This document shows, in pieces, positions 49,844-63,100 of a stretch of 64,000 nt of DNA. Position numbers and translations under genes: made by a program. The DNA is from Toxotes chatareus (lineage: Eukaryota; Chordata; Actinopteri; Toxotidae). Positions within the stretch are counted from its first letter, which is position 1. Each line of letters opens with the position of its first letter. The stretch spans positions 17,149,017-17,213,016 of the forward strand of contig CM028891.1 in the NCBI GenBank assembly GCA_016801885.1, read 5' to 3'. The notes below the pieces were generated by a model. The model ran no database searches. It was not told the origin of the DNA and was given only the letters and a program-made list of their open reading frames with translations.

Positions 49844-50442
49844 TATCTTTAAAATCAGCCTCTCTGTTTTCTCTGTGAGGTTTTCTTCCGAATTAACGCC
49901 GAACGGTTCGTCATTTGACAGGTTTATGTTCTTGCGTGCTCACTCCTGCGGACTCCTCCTCCTCCTCCTTTCTCCTCTAGTTATGCAGGAAATTTAACTT
50001 TTATCTGAAGGATGTGGAAGCAGCCACAGGCTAGCAGGCAAGAAATTTACCATCCTCACAGGTGTGTATATATTATCTAGAATAAATCTCAGGATAAAAG
50101 ACTCAACTCTACATGTCAGATAGTTATTAATATGACGGCTGTTGTTAAATAGCTGGATTCAGAGGCTACTCGGCTGAGGAAATTGTTAATTAGACAATCT
50201 ATAATTAAGATCTGTTCGGCAGCCAATCAGATTTGGAGAAAGGGAGTGGGGGGAAAAAAATCACATTTTGATTATTAGAGGATGAGTGGCAGATGTGAGA
50301 CAGATGGTGACATTGTAGTGACTGAATATAATCGACTCAACCCTCTCTGTGGTTTAGGCCTCTCAGATGAGCGCGGGGCGGCTAAGCACTGCAGTAAATG
50401 AAAGAAATCTGATTTTCGACTGATTAAAACAGAATCTCAAAC

Positions 50443-50448
50443 TTTATT
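50443..50448 (-). terminator. drosha: Candidate poly(A) signal for drosha
   Basis: TTTATT on the plus strand is AATAAA on the minus strand, about 530 bases after the drosha stop. It is the first such hexamer found in that direction. Confidence 0.5.
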
Positions 50449-50978
50449 TACAGTATTGGATAGTTTAACATTTCATTTTCCATTTAATATCATGTTCTGT
50501 CTTTTTTTTTTTTTTTTTTTTTCGTTTGGCATCTATCAGTAACATCGCGAGCTCCTGCTGTGGGGTTTTTGGATTTGAAAGTTAGTCATCAGATCAATAT
50601 TTAAAGTCTGGGCAACAAACACAAACATAAGACAACCTGAGGCCACCTCTGGCAGTGCTACAGTACTAAACAGCATAAAACATAACAACATCTTGCTTCA
50701 TTTCTAATTCTGTTTGCCTTCTATCCCACTTTAACTTTGAAAACAGTGGCAATAAAAATGGATTTCACTCTAAATCGTGGAGAATAAATCCTCACCTGTG
50801 TCCCACTGAGGTTTGTGTAGAACATGGGGAACAGTCAGTCATCCTCTCTAAACTACACAAGTCCATGATCAACCAGTGGCACCTCCATTTCGCCAGGACG
50901 GCTGCCACATTTGCAGCAAGGGCTCCTTATTGCTGACGGGGGCCCTGATTGGCCCCTCCAACAGAAAAAAAGGTCCTG

Positions 50979-51109
50979 TCACTTCCTGCATTCCTCCACC
51001 TCGTCAGTCTCCTTCTCCTGCCGCTCCCGCTCTCGTCTCATCTCCTTCAGCTCCTGTCTGTATTTCCGCTCGATGAAGCGCTTCTGATGAGCCATCTGTG
51101 GGAAGTTAT
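50979..51109 (-). CDS. drosha: drosha last coding exon with stop
   Basis: Coding part is 131 nt, minus strand: acceptor TGTACCAG, stop TGA at 50981-50979. It encodes NFPQMAHQKRFIERKYRQEL followed by a highly charged Arg/Glu tail. The exon continues into the 3' UTR toward lower coordinates. A 7.2-kb intron separates it from the previous exon. Confidence 0.94.
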
Positions 51110-54100
51110 CTGGTACAGGGAGAGGCAGAGCGGGAAACAGAGAGAAGTCGACCAAGGAGAACAGATAAAGAAAGAGACACAGAGGCAGGGGTGTGAAGAG
51201 ACAAGGTCAGTTTCCAACTGGGTGAGGACAGCAATTTAAGGCTCAAATTGCACCAACTATAGTTTTCATAGCAAGTGTCAGGCTGTCACTTTGGTCAAAT
51301 GAGCGGCGAAAATGTTGCAGGCATTGAGGTTAAATTGCCCTCATGTTGTAACTTCATTAATAATGATGAAGTAACAAGAAATCAGACAGGCCCTGTTTGG
51401 TTTCAGCACAGCGACTCTGAGATCTGATAACACGACTGCAAGTGAACATTTCGAAATGAGATCTGTAATAAGATGGTGCAGCGTGACAGCAGGAAAAAAG
51501 AAAACAAAAACAGATAGGAGCTGATAGGACGGCGACGTATAGGGAGCAGGCTGAATTACACAGGAAGCTGTTTCTGCTGCAGTTGGAGCACAGATGAGCT
51601 TTAAAAGTTGTTTAATTGTCACATGTTGCTGTGAAAACCAGGCAACCATGTTGCTGAGTGCCAGACCTCTTTTATAGCTGACAAATTCTACTACTTGGCT
51701 TTCAACCAGTGAACTGTAGAAAAACATGAATGTAGCATTGGCTACATCAGCCATCAGTTTCTAAACAGGAGTTTTCAAGCCCCAGTTTGGCTTCGGTACT
51801 CACTGCCAACTTGGCTGCAGCGACACAACCCAAACTTTGGCAAATATGGACGGAGCCTGGGTGGATATGATGAGGGTTGAGAAAGTAGCAACCAGAGCCA
51901 CTGAATCTAATAGGTTAGGACTCCTGTCAATCAAGGAAACAAGACTCTGAAACACACCTAAACTTTTTTAAAATGTATTTGAAAATCTCAAATTAGTTTC
52001 AGTCATTTGATCACCATTTTTTTCTGCTTACTTCTGTAAATCAATTAATCAGCTGGTGTTACCTGCAACTATCGACAACCAGAGCTGCAACCCGGAGATA
52101 TTTAATTCACAATGACAAAGAGAACAAAGCAGAAAATCCTTTCCTCTTAGAACCTGGTGGCAGAACACGTACGTTTCTGGCAGAGCAATTAACTGACTCT
52201 AAAAGTAGCTACTGTTCATTTCTCTGTTGATCAAATAATCGGCTGATAGTTTCAGATCTAGTTAAAACATTTGAGAACGTCCAAATCACAGAGGAGCCCT
52301 TTAGTTCTCAGCCATGACAGTGGGAGCTCAGTTCAACCAAGTGACCCATCAGGAAACACTCTTTGTAATTTGGATATTCATAGCTTAGGCAATTTTCCAT
52401 TAAGTGTTTACATCACTGGGTCTACCCACCGCACACTTCAATTTAAAACAGCATGCATGACAGCTGCCCAGTGGTTTGTGTCAGCTCGCCGAGACACAGA
52501 TTTGACTGTGCATTTTTCCCAGTCACTGACCATTACCATGCCAGCTCCCACCAATTAGCCTTTAAATACTTTTTAAAACACAAGCTTTAAAGTCAATCTT
52601 TGACGGAGAACACGGAGGAACCTGAATAAAAAAAATTCAGCTCCTAACATTTTCTCATTCAGGCCTCTCTGTTAGGGGTTTATTACAGTGCACTTTGGAA
52701 GTGTTTGAACAGTTACTCATCTTTTATTATGTTGGCTCCGTACTTCAGCGTGTTGGGTTTGAAATAAGAGATAAAACACGCTGACTTTCAGCTTCACTCT
52801 GACAGCAGAGGGATTGTAGACCTTTTTATACTCAGTCCTCAGATTAAAAGGATCAAAAGACATTGGACAAATAAACATAAACTCACACATGCTCGTCATA
52901 TTTATATATGTAATTGGTTGTAAACGTCTGCTGAAAGCCCACAGACCTCAGCAGACACTTCCCTTCCCTTCCCTTCCCTGGTAAAGCTGTGCCAGTTGTT
53001 GCTGTTGTTTCATAGACTTTTAGTCTTCAGACTCGTCTGAAATGAGTAATACTCCAACTTTAACAGTGAAGAACATGCTGCAACTACAAGGTCATAAAAA
53101 AAATCCTTTCTTTCTTTTGGGCTGTACTTTAGAGATCACTTTCCTGCTGCATTGTCCCAGCTGTGCGCGAAAAGGTCGACAACCTCTGCGCTGTTTGCCC
53201 AGTAAGCTTAAAGCTGAGTCAGCACTTTATCATCTCACATTGTTTGTCTTATTTCAAATCCAGTGTGCAGTACGGAGCCAAAACAACAGAAAACGTGTCG
53301 CTGTCTCAATACTTAGGGCCTTTGCTGTATCATGGGCAGATAGTGTATATTATCCTCCGATAAATGGGAAAATTTAATTATTACTATTGTCCAGACAGTG
53401 GACTCGCAGCTGATAATATTGTGCCTCAGGGTTTGAGCCAACTACTCAACTATCTGGCGTAGATATTGTGTTTTCTGGAAGCTGCTGCAGACCCATATCC
53501 ATGGTCGGAGAAACACACCGCGGGAGCTGAAATATTAACACGGCTCTCACATGTTGGATCGACACATTACCCATCTGGATTTTGTTTAACCCCCTCTCTG
53601 GTGCCGATAAGCACTTAGTTAGCAAATCAGTCGTTTGAAAACACATCACTCCAACGGTTTATTTAAAGAAGGCCTCATCTAATGTGCAGTAAAAAGCACA
53701 GTCATAAACATTTGTTTGTTTTTTTCCTGTTAAATGTAGCGCTTAAACAATTACTTGATTAACAGACTGACAGAATGTTTTAAGAATTAATTTAGAATTT
53801 AAATCATTTAGCGAGTTAAACGTGTGAGAAATTCTCTTTTTCCAGCTTCTTAAATGTGAAGATTTCACTTTTTGATCATTTCAAATAAATGCCTTTGGGT
53901 TTTAGACTGTTGGTCAGACAAAAGACGCATTTTAAAGATGTCACCATGAGCTCCAGGAGGCTGTGAGGTATTTTTCACTATGTTCTGCCATTTTATCAGG
54001 TCAACAGCATTTGGCCTCCGTCTGGGCCAAAGAACAATACATTCTTCACCTGACTGTCAGGAGGAATTGGCCATGAGCATCTAAAGGCCATGCAGTGCTT

Positions 54101-57100
54101 TGGTTTTCTGCAACCAGTTCTTGTAATCAGAATTCAAGGAGCTCCCGCCATAAATGAAACACTGGCAGAGACTGCAATTCACATAACATACGTGTTTGAC
54201 TTGTGAATAGAAGGGGAGAATGCATTCTTTCTCTTGCAACACTCTAATTCGTCATTATGGCAACAGAGAGGAAAAGCGCACGATAACGGCAATATCCTAT
54301 TAAAAAGGAGACGGATCAAATAAAAAAAAAAAATCCCGAGGAAAAAAAATACGCTGAGAAAAAAAAAATTCATTCAGAGGGAAATTTGAGACGCACACAC
54401 ACACACACACGCATGGACACGCACAGAAACACACAATCAATTTCAATATGCTTTCAGTGAGTAAGCAACACTTGGTGAGCCTCGGAGAGAAAACTACATA
54501 TTGCAGTTAAAATATGGAAATCACCAGCATTTTTCCCTAGGAGATGACTTGAGAATAACCCACTCGAGAGAAAAAAAAAAAAAAAAAAAAAAAGAGCAGG
54601 CGCCAAAGAATGGGTTTGCTAAAGAATACACAAGGCTTTTCATTTCAGTCTGCGTTGGGCATCGCTAAGACATATTGAGAATTCTCAGCCGTCCGGCGTT
54701 CTGGAGAAAAGCACCTTTGAGCAGCGGTGCACTCTGCATACCGATCACCTTTGTTTAAGGTGTTAACGCACTTAGCTCAGCTCAGGTCTTTTGTTTATCG
54801 ACAATGCAGTAATTCCTCTCAAGGTCGGAGATTCCAGTCTTGAGATTCGGCGTGCAGCTGCTTCTGGAGCGGCGCTGGTAGCCGGGGCCTCTGCAACAAC
54901 GCAGCCTGTTGTGTCCGCCCGCCGACAGCAGCGCTGAGATGCGCGCTCGCCCAGCGGCTGGATGCGGAATCTGTGATGAGGGATCAGCTCCTCTTTTAAG
55001 GGCACGAGAACATACAGTGTCCTTTCACTATTCAGCCTAAGCTCGGGCTGTGAGAAGACTCCACAATAGACTGCGCCGGCTGAGTCTATCACCTAGAGCT
55101 TGCGCGCACCACATCAGTCAACAAGCCAATAGTGCGCCTGTACAGCAGCACTGATGAAGGGATTTCCCTGCCATGCCAAAGGGCAAACAAAAGACTCAAG
55201 TCAGTGAATAGAGATCCTGCATACTGTACTTTGCTTTGCTTCTATCCATCCAATGCTTTTATCCAGAGATTAAGGGGTTTAAAGAAAGCTGAGGAAAGAA
55301 TGTAGTTCCCTTCCAGCTACCAGCCAGATCGGGGCTCCTTCTCTTATTCAACAGATATTGCATTGTTTGAGAAACAAGCAGCTGCGAGGAAGCTGAATAA
55401 AAAAAAACAAACAGGATGGGGAGGGGGCCGAGTCTTCGAGAGAGACCGGAGACTTTAAACAGAGACAGTTCTATCTGTAAGGATGAATGAGAAATGGTTA
55501 AGCCATTTCCATGTATATTTGATGTCGCCTCAGACCCAACGGCGCATGTTGCATGGAGCCTCAGGGCCTGAGAAACTCTGCCCTGCTGACTCCTTCCTTC
55601 CGTCGATTCTGTTCGCCTACCTGGCTGCTCTCAGCTCGATTTGTTTGCACTCATGTTTCTCCCAGTCTGGGCCTTGGTTAACATTTAATTCTGCCTTGAC
55701 AGATACAGGCAGGAGACTGTCAAAACGTGGGCCATCAAATAATGAAATGGGAATCAGCTGAGCCACCAGCGGATCGGCTACAGACAGCACACACACCAAA
55801 TATTGGGCCCCGGTTTCTTTAATGAGCTCTGAGCTGTCTGACTGAACACAGCCATGTCTCTCACCTCTCTGACACCGCTGGAGCCGTGGATTCTGTCAGC
55901 CAGGAAAAGCTCTGTAGCAGAAACAAAAAGTTCAGTCCTGCTCAAAGTGATCCTGATACTGGAGGAGGCCTTAAATAAAACATGGAAATGAATCCTGACA
56001 CGTTGCGGGGAGGTGTTTTCCATCCAAGAGAAACACAAGGTAGGGCTGTTGTACAAGAGGAGTAATGGTGTAGCCAATGCTGCAGTGAGGGGCCAACAAG
56101 ACAATCGATGACGAATTACATGACACCGGGGCTAATGTCCTTGATTAGTCTTGCTATGCGAACAAATGAAGCGAGGCCCTTGACAATCACATGAGAGACA
56201 ATGCGGCTCCAATAGGAGTTGATGCATCAGGCGGTTCTGCAGCAGATGAGCTCGAGTCTCATTATATAAGCTCACGGTCAGGAGACACGCACATCCTTCA
56301 AAGGCGCGTTTGAACTGCGCTGACTGACCTTGCATATTCATCTCAACAAGAAGATGTTCCGACAATAGAATAACAGAACACGAGTGTTACGGTGAGACTT
56401 CCCACACCAAAGCCATTAATTCAGACTCGACTCGTGAATTCTGAAAATTAAAAAATGATCCGCCGGCTATACCTCGTAAAAAAAAAAACCACACATGGCC
56501 TCTAAATAATGAGCACAAACTGTAAATGATGAACAGTGGAACAGATCTAACCAAGCACAACCAGCAATTCACAGGTGGGCATTTTTCAGCCAGGTGCAAC
56601 CACATTAGGGCAACAACTAGGGATTATTTTCAATACTGATTCGTATTTGTTGATAAGATTATTTATCGATTGATCCACAATCATTCGCAGAAACTGAGCT
56701 GAGGCCTTTAAATTGCAAGTTTTTGTCTGATCAACAGTCCAAAAAATAAAGACATTCGATTTTCAGTTTCTATTTTGACTGATAAGTAACTTTTTTTTTA
56801 AATCAGTTATCAACATTAATTTGATCGTAGCACTGGTGACCATTTAAACTGAGCAGCCTGTCTGTTAATTAATTAGAACAATGTAAAAACTCACTTCCGG
56901 AGCACAGTGGTGAAAGATGAGAGTTCATCAAGCTGAGGGGTGAGTTGTAAATTGGAGGGTTTAAGTTAAGTGACAAGACAAAGTCACACGAAGCCCTCGA
57001 ACTGGAAGTGTTTTGCTCCAAAGGCAGGAAGACTTGAAGAGATGATTTTAAATTAACTGACCTTTTAAAAGGCATTGCTAATCTAGTCACATGAAACAGC

Positions 57101-60100
57101 AATTTATGAGGGGGGAAATGTTCATTTACTAGCAATGAGCATCTATCAATCATGGTGACAGAGGTGTACACTGGGGAGAGGAAATGGGAGGAATTAAGGG
57201 AGAGTGTGTGCACTGAACTACTCCCCCTGATAAGGAGGGAGGGAGGCGAGGGAGAGGGGGAGCCAGAAGCAGACAGACAGAGGGACTCAGATCAACAGTT
57301 TCAAACAGTAAGGCCCAAACATTAATGTTTCATACAAAAGCTAAAGTTTGGCCACACAAACAGTATCAATCACAAGTAGCCGGAGGCCTAATTTAGGAGC
57401 CAAATGAAATCAAAGTCTGACCTTCCTGCCCTCTGCAAGTTCCACAGGTCTGTTCCAACAAAGCCATTTGTGTTCACCTCCAGCTAATTAGTTGAGTAAT
57501 GAACAAACTGTACATTTGATTAATGTGGTCGTCACAGGGACAGCGGCTGAGTTCAGTCCAAGAATTACTCTTGAGCACATACCAAAACTCTTCACACACT
57601 CACGGTAATGTATGATATTATGCATCCACATACATATGCAGAGTATAAGAGGCGAATGGGTGTTGATGGAAACGTCTCGCGGATGTGTCTCTGAGAGCCC
57701 TGTAACTGTATTTTTACTTGGCAGTGAATGAGACGTTGTAAATGCCTAAAAATCACTATCTATTTTCCTTAAGTGGTGGTTGATGACAAGATGAAAAACA
57801 GCCAAGGAGTGAAGCAGCACATAGGGGACGCATCAGCTGCACTCCTTCAAATGTGAAGAGGAGCGCAGAGCACGAGAGAGTTGCTCGGAGTGCGAAGCCT
57901 CACGCTCGTTGTCTACAAAACGGCTCGAAAACACACAAAAAAAAAAAAAAAAAAAAAAACTTTGCATGGCCCTCAACATAAACTTCCTGCGGTCCTCCGG
58001 GATGATCGACATGGTCGAGGATGCTTAGCTTCCCCCGTCCATGTTTTATTGGTTCTCCATCTCTGGCTAGGCCCCATGCCTGTGCTCTGGGCTAGCACTT
58101 CAAACAGCCTAATGTCCTATATGTCCCAGCCAACCGGCTGGTCAGGCCACAGCTCTCCGCCAGCCATCTTGCATACTGTACAGCCAAGGCTAATATTCAA
58201 CACTGAGGCAAAGCGTGTGAAAGGCTTAAAGTGTGAAAATGTGTGTGTGTGTGAAGGAGGGGGTACGTGTTGCCAAACAACTCACATTTTTCGAGTGCAT
58301 CCATCGCAGCTCCCATTTCCGCCTGTTGGATGCTAGATTAGAAATATTTTTTAAAAAGGAGAAAGAGAGGGAGAGAGAAAGAGGGAGAAAAGGTCTTTAG
58401 CATATTCAAAATGTCCCTTTTCTGAAATTCTGTCAAAAAAAAAAAACAGACCCAATATTGAGAGGATTATCAAAAGTGCTTTTTATTTGTTTTGAAAGAG
58501 CCCTTTTGCCTAACAATCCCAGGTAACACAGTGCACACATTTCAAAAAGGTAAGCCTATTGGCGGCTCTGTGCCGGGCACTGTTTACGGTTGCAATTCAC
58601 AGTCCCTCCGTATACATTATGTGCTGTGTGATCATAGCCCAGCAGTGGAGGTGGCTGGGAGCTTAAGTCATGTAAATACAAAAACAGTAAGCTGTCAAAG
58701 ATCCTATGGGAGGGACAAACTTATCGCCAGCTTAGAGCAAGAGAGAGCGCTTTCAAGTAGGGGGCCGTGGAGGGGATTTCCACATGTGGAAGGGGGGCGG
58801 CGAGAGATGTTTGATGGATTTAGGTTTCATTTCTCGCAGGCTCAGCTGCAGCTTTATCGTCAACCCCTCCAACCCTGAAAAGGCCTTCGTGCGGAGATTC
58901 ACTTTCTTTACTTTACAAAAGCGTGAATGTGCGAGCGCACACAAAGGTGCACAGTTTAACACAAAAAACTCTCACACACACACACACACACACATCCCTG
59001 TCCTGCTGTGAACACAGTATCTCAGGTAGACTAAATGCAGCCCCAGATGCAGTGTCGCCTCATCACAGACTCTTCTTCTGCACAAAGTGATATTTCCATA
59101 ACACAATTTACGTCAAATCAATAATGAATCGATTCATTTTCATTCTGCATAATGTCTCTCCCGATAGAATAGGCCAACAAGAGCTTAATTGCTATAATAA
59201 ACACCATCAATAAAGCGCAGCCATTATTTCTCGAGCCCATTAGCGGTGCATTGAGAGGGAGAGCGCCTTGTCCTGTTGTGTCTTATTATATTGCAGTGTC
59301 TTACTCACCTTGGGCCTTTGCCACAGCCGATTCGCTCCCCTTTGAAATACACAGCGACGGTGTAGGTGCGGGCGTGCGAGGGCCCCACTGTCTGCAGGGT
59401 CCTGCAAATTCAAACACACAACGAGAGAGAGGAGGGTAGAGTTGAGAAATAATAATAATAGTACCCAGGAGAAAGGCGCAAGGACACTCAGGGACATTGT
59501 TCTTCAGAGAAATAACATTAAAAAGGGAGGTTAAAAAAAAAAAGCTTTCAATTGGAACAAATATAATTCATTTCAAGCAGCCGGTTGAGAGGAGGGGAAT
59601 AGCACTTTGATTCACTAGTGTGCTCTGAGAGCGCGCAGAAGCAATCTGAGGGACATATAAACAACTTTTAAAGCCTCCCCAACTCCCCACACCCATCATC
59701 TTCAGATACCCGAGATCTGTGTTTGGTTTATAAAAAATAAAAAATAAAAAAATTACATGTTGAGAGAGGCACTGAAATAAAAGAATGACAATAGTCTTTG
59801 AAAGACCCCCGAGCATTCGGTGCGCTAAAAGGGTAAACAATGAAAAAAGCTAAAGAGGCACCAAGAAATCTATGAGAAGGATGATAACAGAATATCACTC
59901 AGCTAATTTACAGATGTGCCTCATTCAAAAAAATCAAGCTGTCAGTTTTGTCACATTTCTGCAGGGACATATGTACAAGACAGCAGACAAAACTTGGGAG
60001 ATGTTTGAAATGTTAACATTAGCATAAACATCTCAGACCCAAGCTGTGAGTCACCTAAATTATTCACAGACAATTTACTTATTTCAGGAGAGCAATCCAT

Positions 60101-63100
60101 TTTTAATGCAATGTGGTCACTTATGACACTTTATCAATAATTCAGCCCCCTTTCTCACTTACAAATGAAGAAGCACATAGCATGTGCGGAGCAAATAAGA
60201 CTCCTGTGCGCGACGTTCTAGCCAAATCTCAACAGGGAGAGTGTGTCACTTGGAATTATCACGCTGCTAAAATAACACAAAACGAGACGGAATAAAAAGG
60301 AAATCTGTGAGGCTGTTGGGAAGTTGTCAACTTCAAGGCCGAACACAGATGGAAGTGTGCGAGGGAGAAGAAAGAGCACCACAGAGGGTCTGTCAGGGGC
60401 TTCAGCTCACGCTAAAAGCAGCTACTTACTGACTCAGGCCGTTCTCTGCACAATGTTAAAGCGTGTATGTGTCTGCTCCCTGGTGTGTCCCGCCCAGACG
60501 AGATGTACAGTAAAGTGATGGCGCTGGGGTTGAGGTGTGGATCTGTCATCAGCCAGACACATTCACCAGGGAACCTTTAGCAGGGGGCTTGGTGCATTAA
60601 CTCCTTTCCTTTCCCCCCTTCCGTGTCCTTTCCTGCCCTCCCTCGGTCATTCAGTCTGACTCACACTCTCGTCTCACCCTGTGTGTTTTTTTTTTTTTTT
60701 TTCCCAATGCTTCACACTTGTAAACAAATTCAGACAACCCCTTAAAGACAGGCTGACACCTGACACCAGCAACTGCTGTATGAAATTCTATAAAAGGTCT
60801 CTGATTCTGGCTCATCGACCAGCCAGCAGGGGTCAGGTCATCTGATGAGGAGGTTAAGGAAGTCTTCAAGATTATCGGCTGCTACTGTGCATTCTCAGCG
60901 AGCAGGGACGAACCAAGCGGTAATTATACTCGAGGGTGTGGCAAAAGCCTCAGATTTATCTGCGGCTAACTTTACGCCAGCCTGGGTCTATTCCTGTGTA
61001 CGTTTGTGTCTGCGCTGTAATGTTGAAATTCAAGTCACCCAGGAGCTCTATTGGCTTCTTGTTCACGTTCTTGTGGGCAACAGAGTTAGAGGGAAGTGTT
61101 GATTGTAGTGTCAGAGTTGTGCTGTGTCAAAAATCACCATCCGTCTGGGTGATAGACGGAATAATAAACAGAGGAGAGCTGAAAAGACATTCAAATACAC
61201 GCGAGGAAGAGAGAGAGAGAGAGGTGAAGAGGGAACTGATTATATGCTGAATTGTGGAGCTGTACATAAAACTGCTCCGTCTCCAATCGCCCTTGCGCGT
61301 TGAGCCGATCTCCCTTTTTTCTATCAGAGAAAACACTGTTTGTCAGTTTCCATGGTGACAAACGCTGCTTCGTGGCGGCTCTCAAAAGCATTCTGTCAAA
61401 TGACACTTGCTCCTTGACCTTTTGTCAAATAAGAGGTCTCTTTGGGCGTGTTTATTTATCAAAACAACAGAGACCTTTACACAGCTATTCACAAATTCCA
61501 GGGACCAATAACAAGGAGAAAAGTCCTGTGAATTATGTTTGTGCCATTTCAGTTCTCTGAATGTGCACCATGGCCCATGTGACACCTGACTGAACCCGTC
61601 TCAGCGGTGGACTTTTGAGTCATGCTGAAGGACATTTTTTGCTTGTGTTTACAGTCTACACATGCACGAGTGTATGTACATATTTAGATCCCATCAGGAT
61701 ACCAGTCTCAGATTTTTTCAAGATAAAACTAGTTAAAAAAAAAAAAAAGAATCATCCACATCACAGGGTAGCAGCTAGTGTCAGTCTGCCTCTCAGTGCT
61801 TTCTGGGCTCTTACTTGTACAGCGGAATATCAGGCTCCTTGCCCTCGGTCCTCAGGGTCAGACAGCACTGCTGCAGCTGAGACTTTGGGTCATTCCAGTC
61901 CTGGTTCAGAATGAACTCCTGCAACACACACACACACCGAACACAGCACACGTGTGATCAAAATACTTATTTCTTAAACTTCGCTCACAGAACCAGAAAC
62001 ACGAGAAATAAAAATCCGCTGCAGTTACAAATTCTCTCTCTCTCTCTCTCCCTTCGTCACTTCTGCTTTTATTTCATTCTTGCCATGACCATCTCCACCC
62101 CCCCCCCTTCTTTTTGCACTCACTTATTTGCTCTCTCTTTGACTGGCTCTCCATCTGTGCCTTCACGGTGAGTACAAATCACAGGCTACTTAAGACAAAA
62201 GCCAATCCCCGGCCAGAAATAAAGAGCGTCTGGGAGTCTCCCAGGTGTGCAGCCCTGATACATTTCTCTTATCCAAGGGGGACTTCTAAAAGCCCTTCCA
62301 TTAACAGGGAAGCAGCCTTGTCATAAAAAGGCAGACTTTGAATCCAGAACTGTCTGCTCCTATTAATTTTCTACAAAGAGTGCTTCTGCTTCTGTTGCTC
62401 GCGCTCCCCTACTCTCTCGCTTTACTGCCCCCCAACCCCTCCATCTCTGCTGTTCTTGCTTCCGCGCTTTACTTCCCTTTTTCTCCTTCCCACTTTTCCT
62501 CTCTCTGGGGGGCATCCACACTCCTTTTGCCTAAAGCAGAGAAATTTGGCTGTTTTGAAAAGAGTGCAGCATATATAGCCCAGCCCCAGTACAAGCCATT
62601 TCAAGTGCACAGATGCACTGACACTCAAGTAAACCCCTCTATATGCGTAATCACAGTGCAGCAAAAAATGCGAACATAAGGAGTGGAGCGTTTATGTCCC
62701 TGGTTTTGCCTCTCTATTTCCATCCAAATTGGATGAAGCAGCACAGTGTGCAACGCTGTGGTTTCCAGAAGGCTATGTAAGGAGACGTGCTGGCTGTTTC
62801 ACAACTTTTCTCTTGGAAGTGGAAATGAGGTGCTCTCTTGCAGCGACCATGACGCAAAGCTCAGCTCCTCCAGAGCTGGGGATTCTCCCTGGAGAGGCAC
62901 ACCAAGACAGCAATTAGCATGGCATATCAGACCACTGCAGCAGCTTCACAAGGAGAGGTCCACGCTATGTGGATACTCGTACATGAGCATGTGTGTGTGC
63001 GCACTTGTGTGCATGCCCATTTAGGTACGAGAGTGTATGAGGTAGTTTGTGTCTTCTACCACAGCAGCTGTATTAATGGGAAAATAGCAGCTTTAAGGCT

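Larger units (their letters stand above)
46890..50978. other. 3' UTRs of cdh6 and drosha and the gap between them
   Basis: The cdh6 stop and the drosha stop lie 4.1 kb apart, facing each other. The cdh6 3' UTR starts at 46890; the drosha 3' UTR runs from 50978 downward. T-runs occur near 48039-48055, 49548-49564 and 50502-50522, and a (GCCAC)n pentamer tract at 49509-49533. No further gene is seen. Confidence 0.7.

Noticed and set aside
57881..58336. 151-codon plus-strand open frame near the drosha micro-exon
   Set aside because: It contains a lysine run from a poly(A) tract and runs antisense over the micro-exon; no family resemblance.
61615..61914. Plus-strand open frame over the drosha exon at 61815-61918
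   Set aside because: Antisense shadow; the minus strand reads a perfect Drosha block with matching splice phases.
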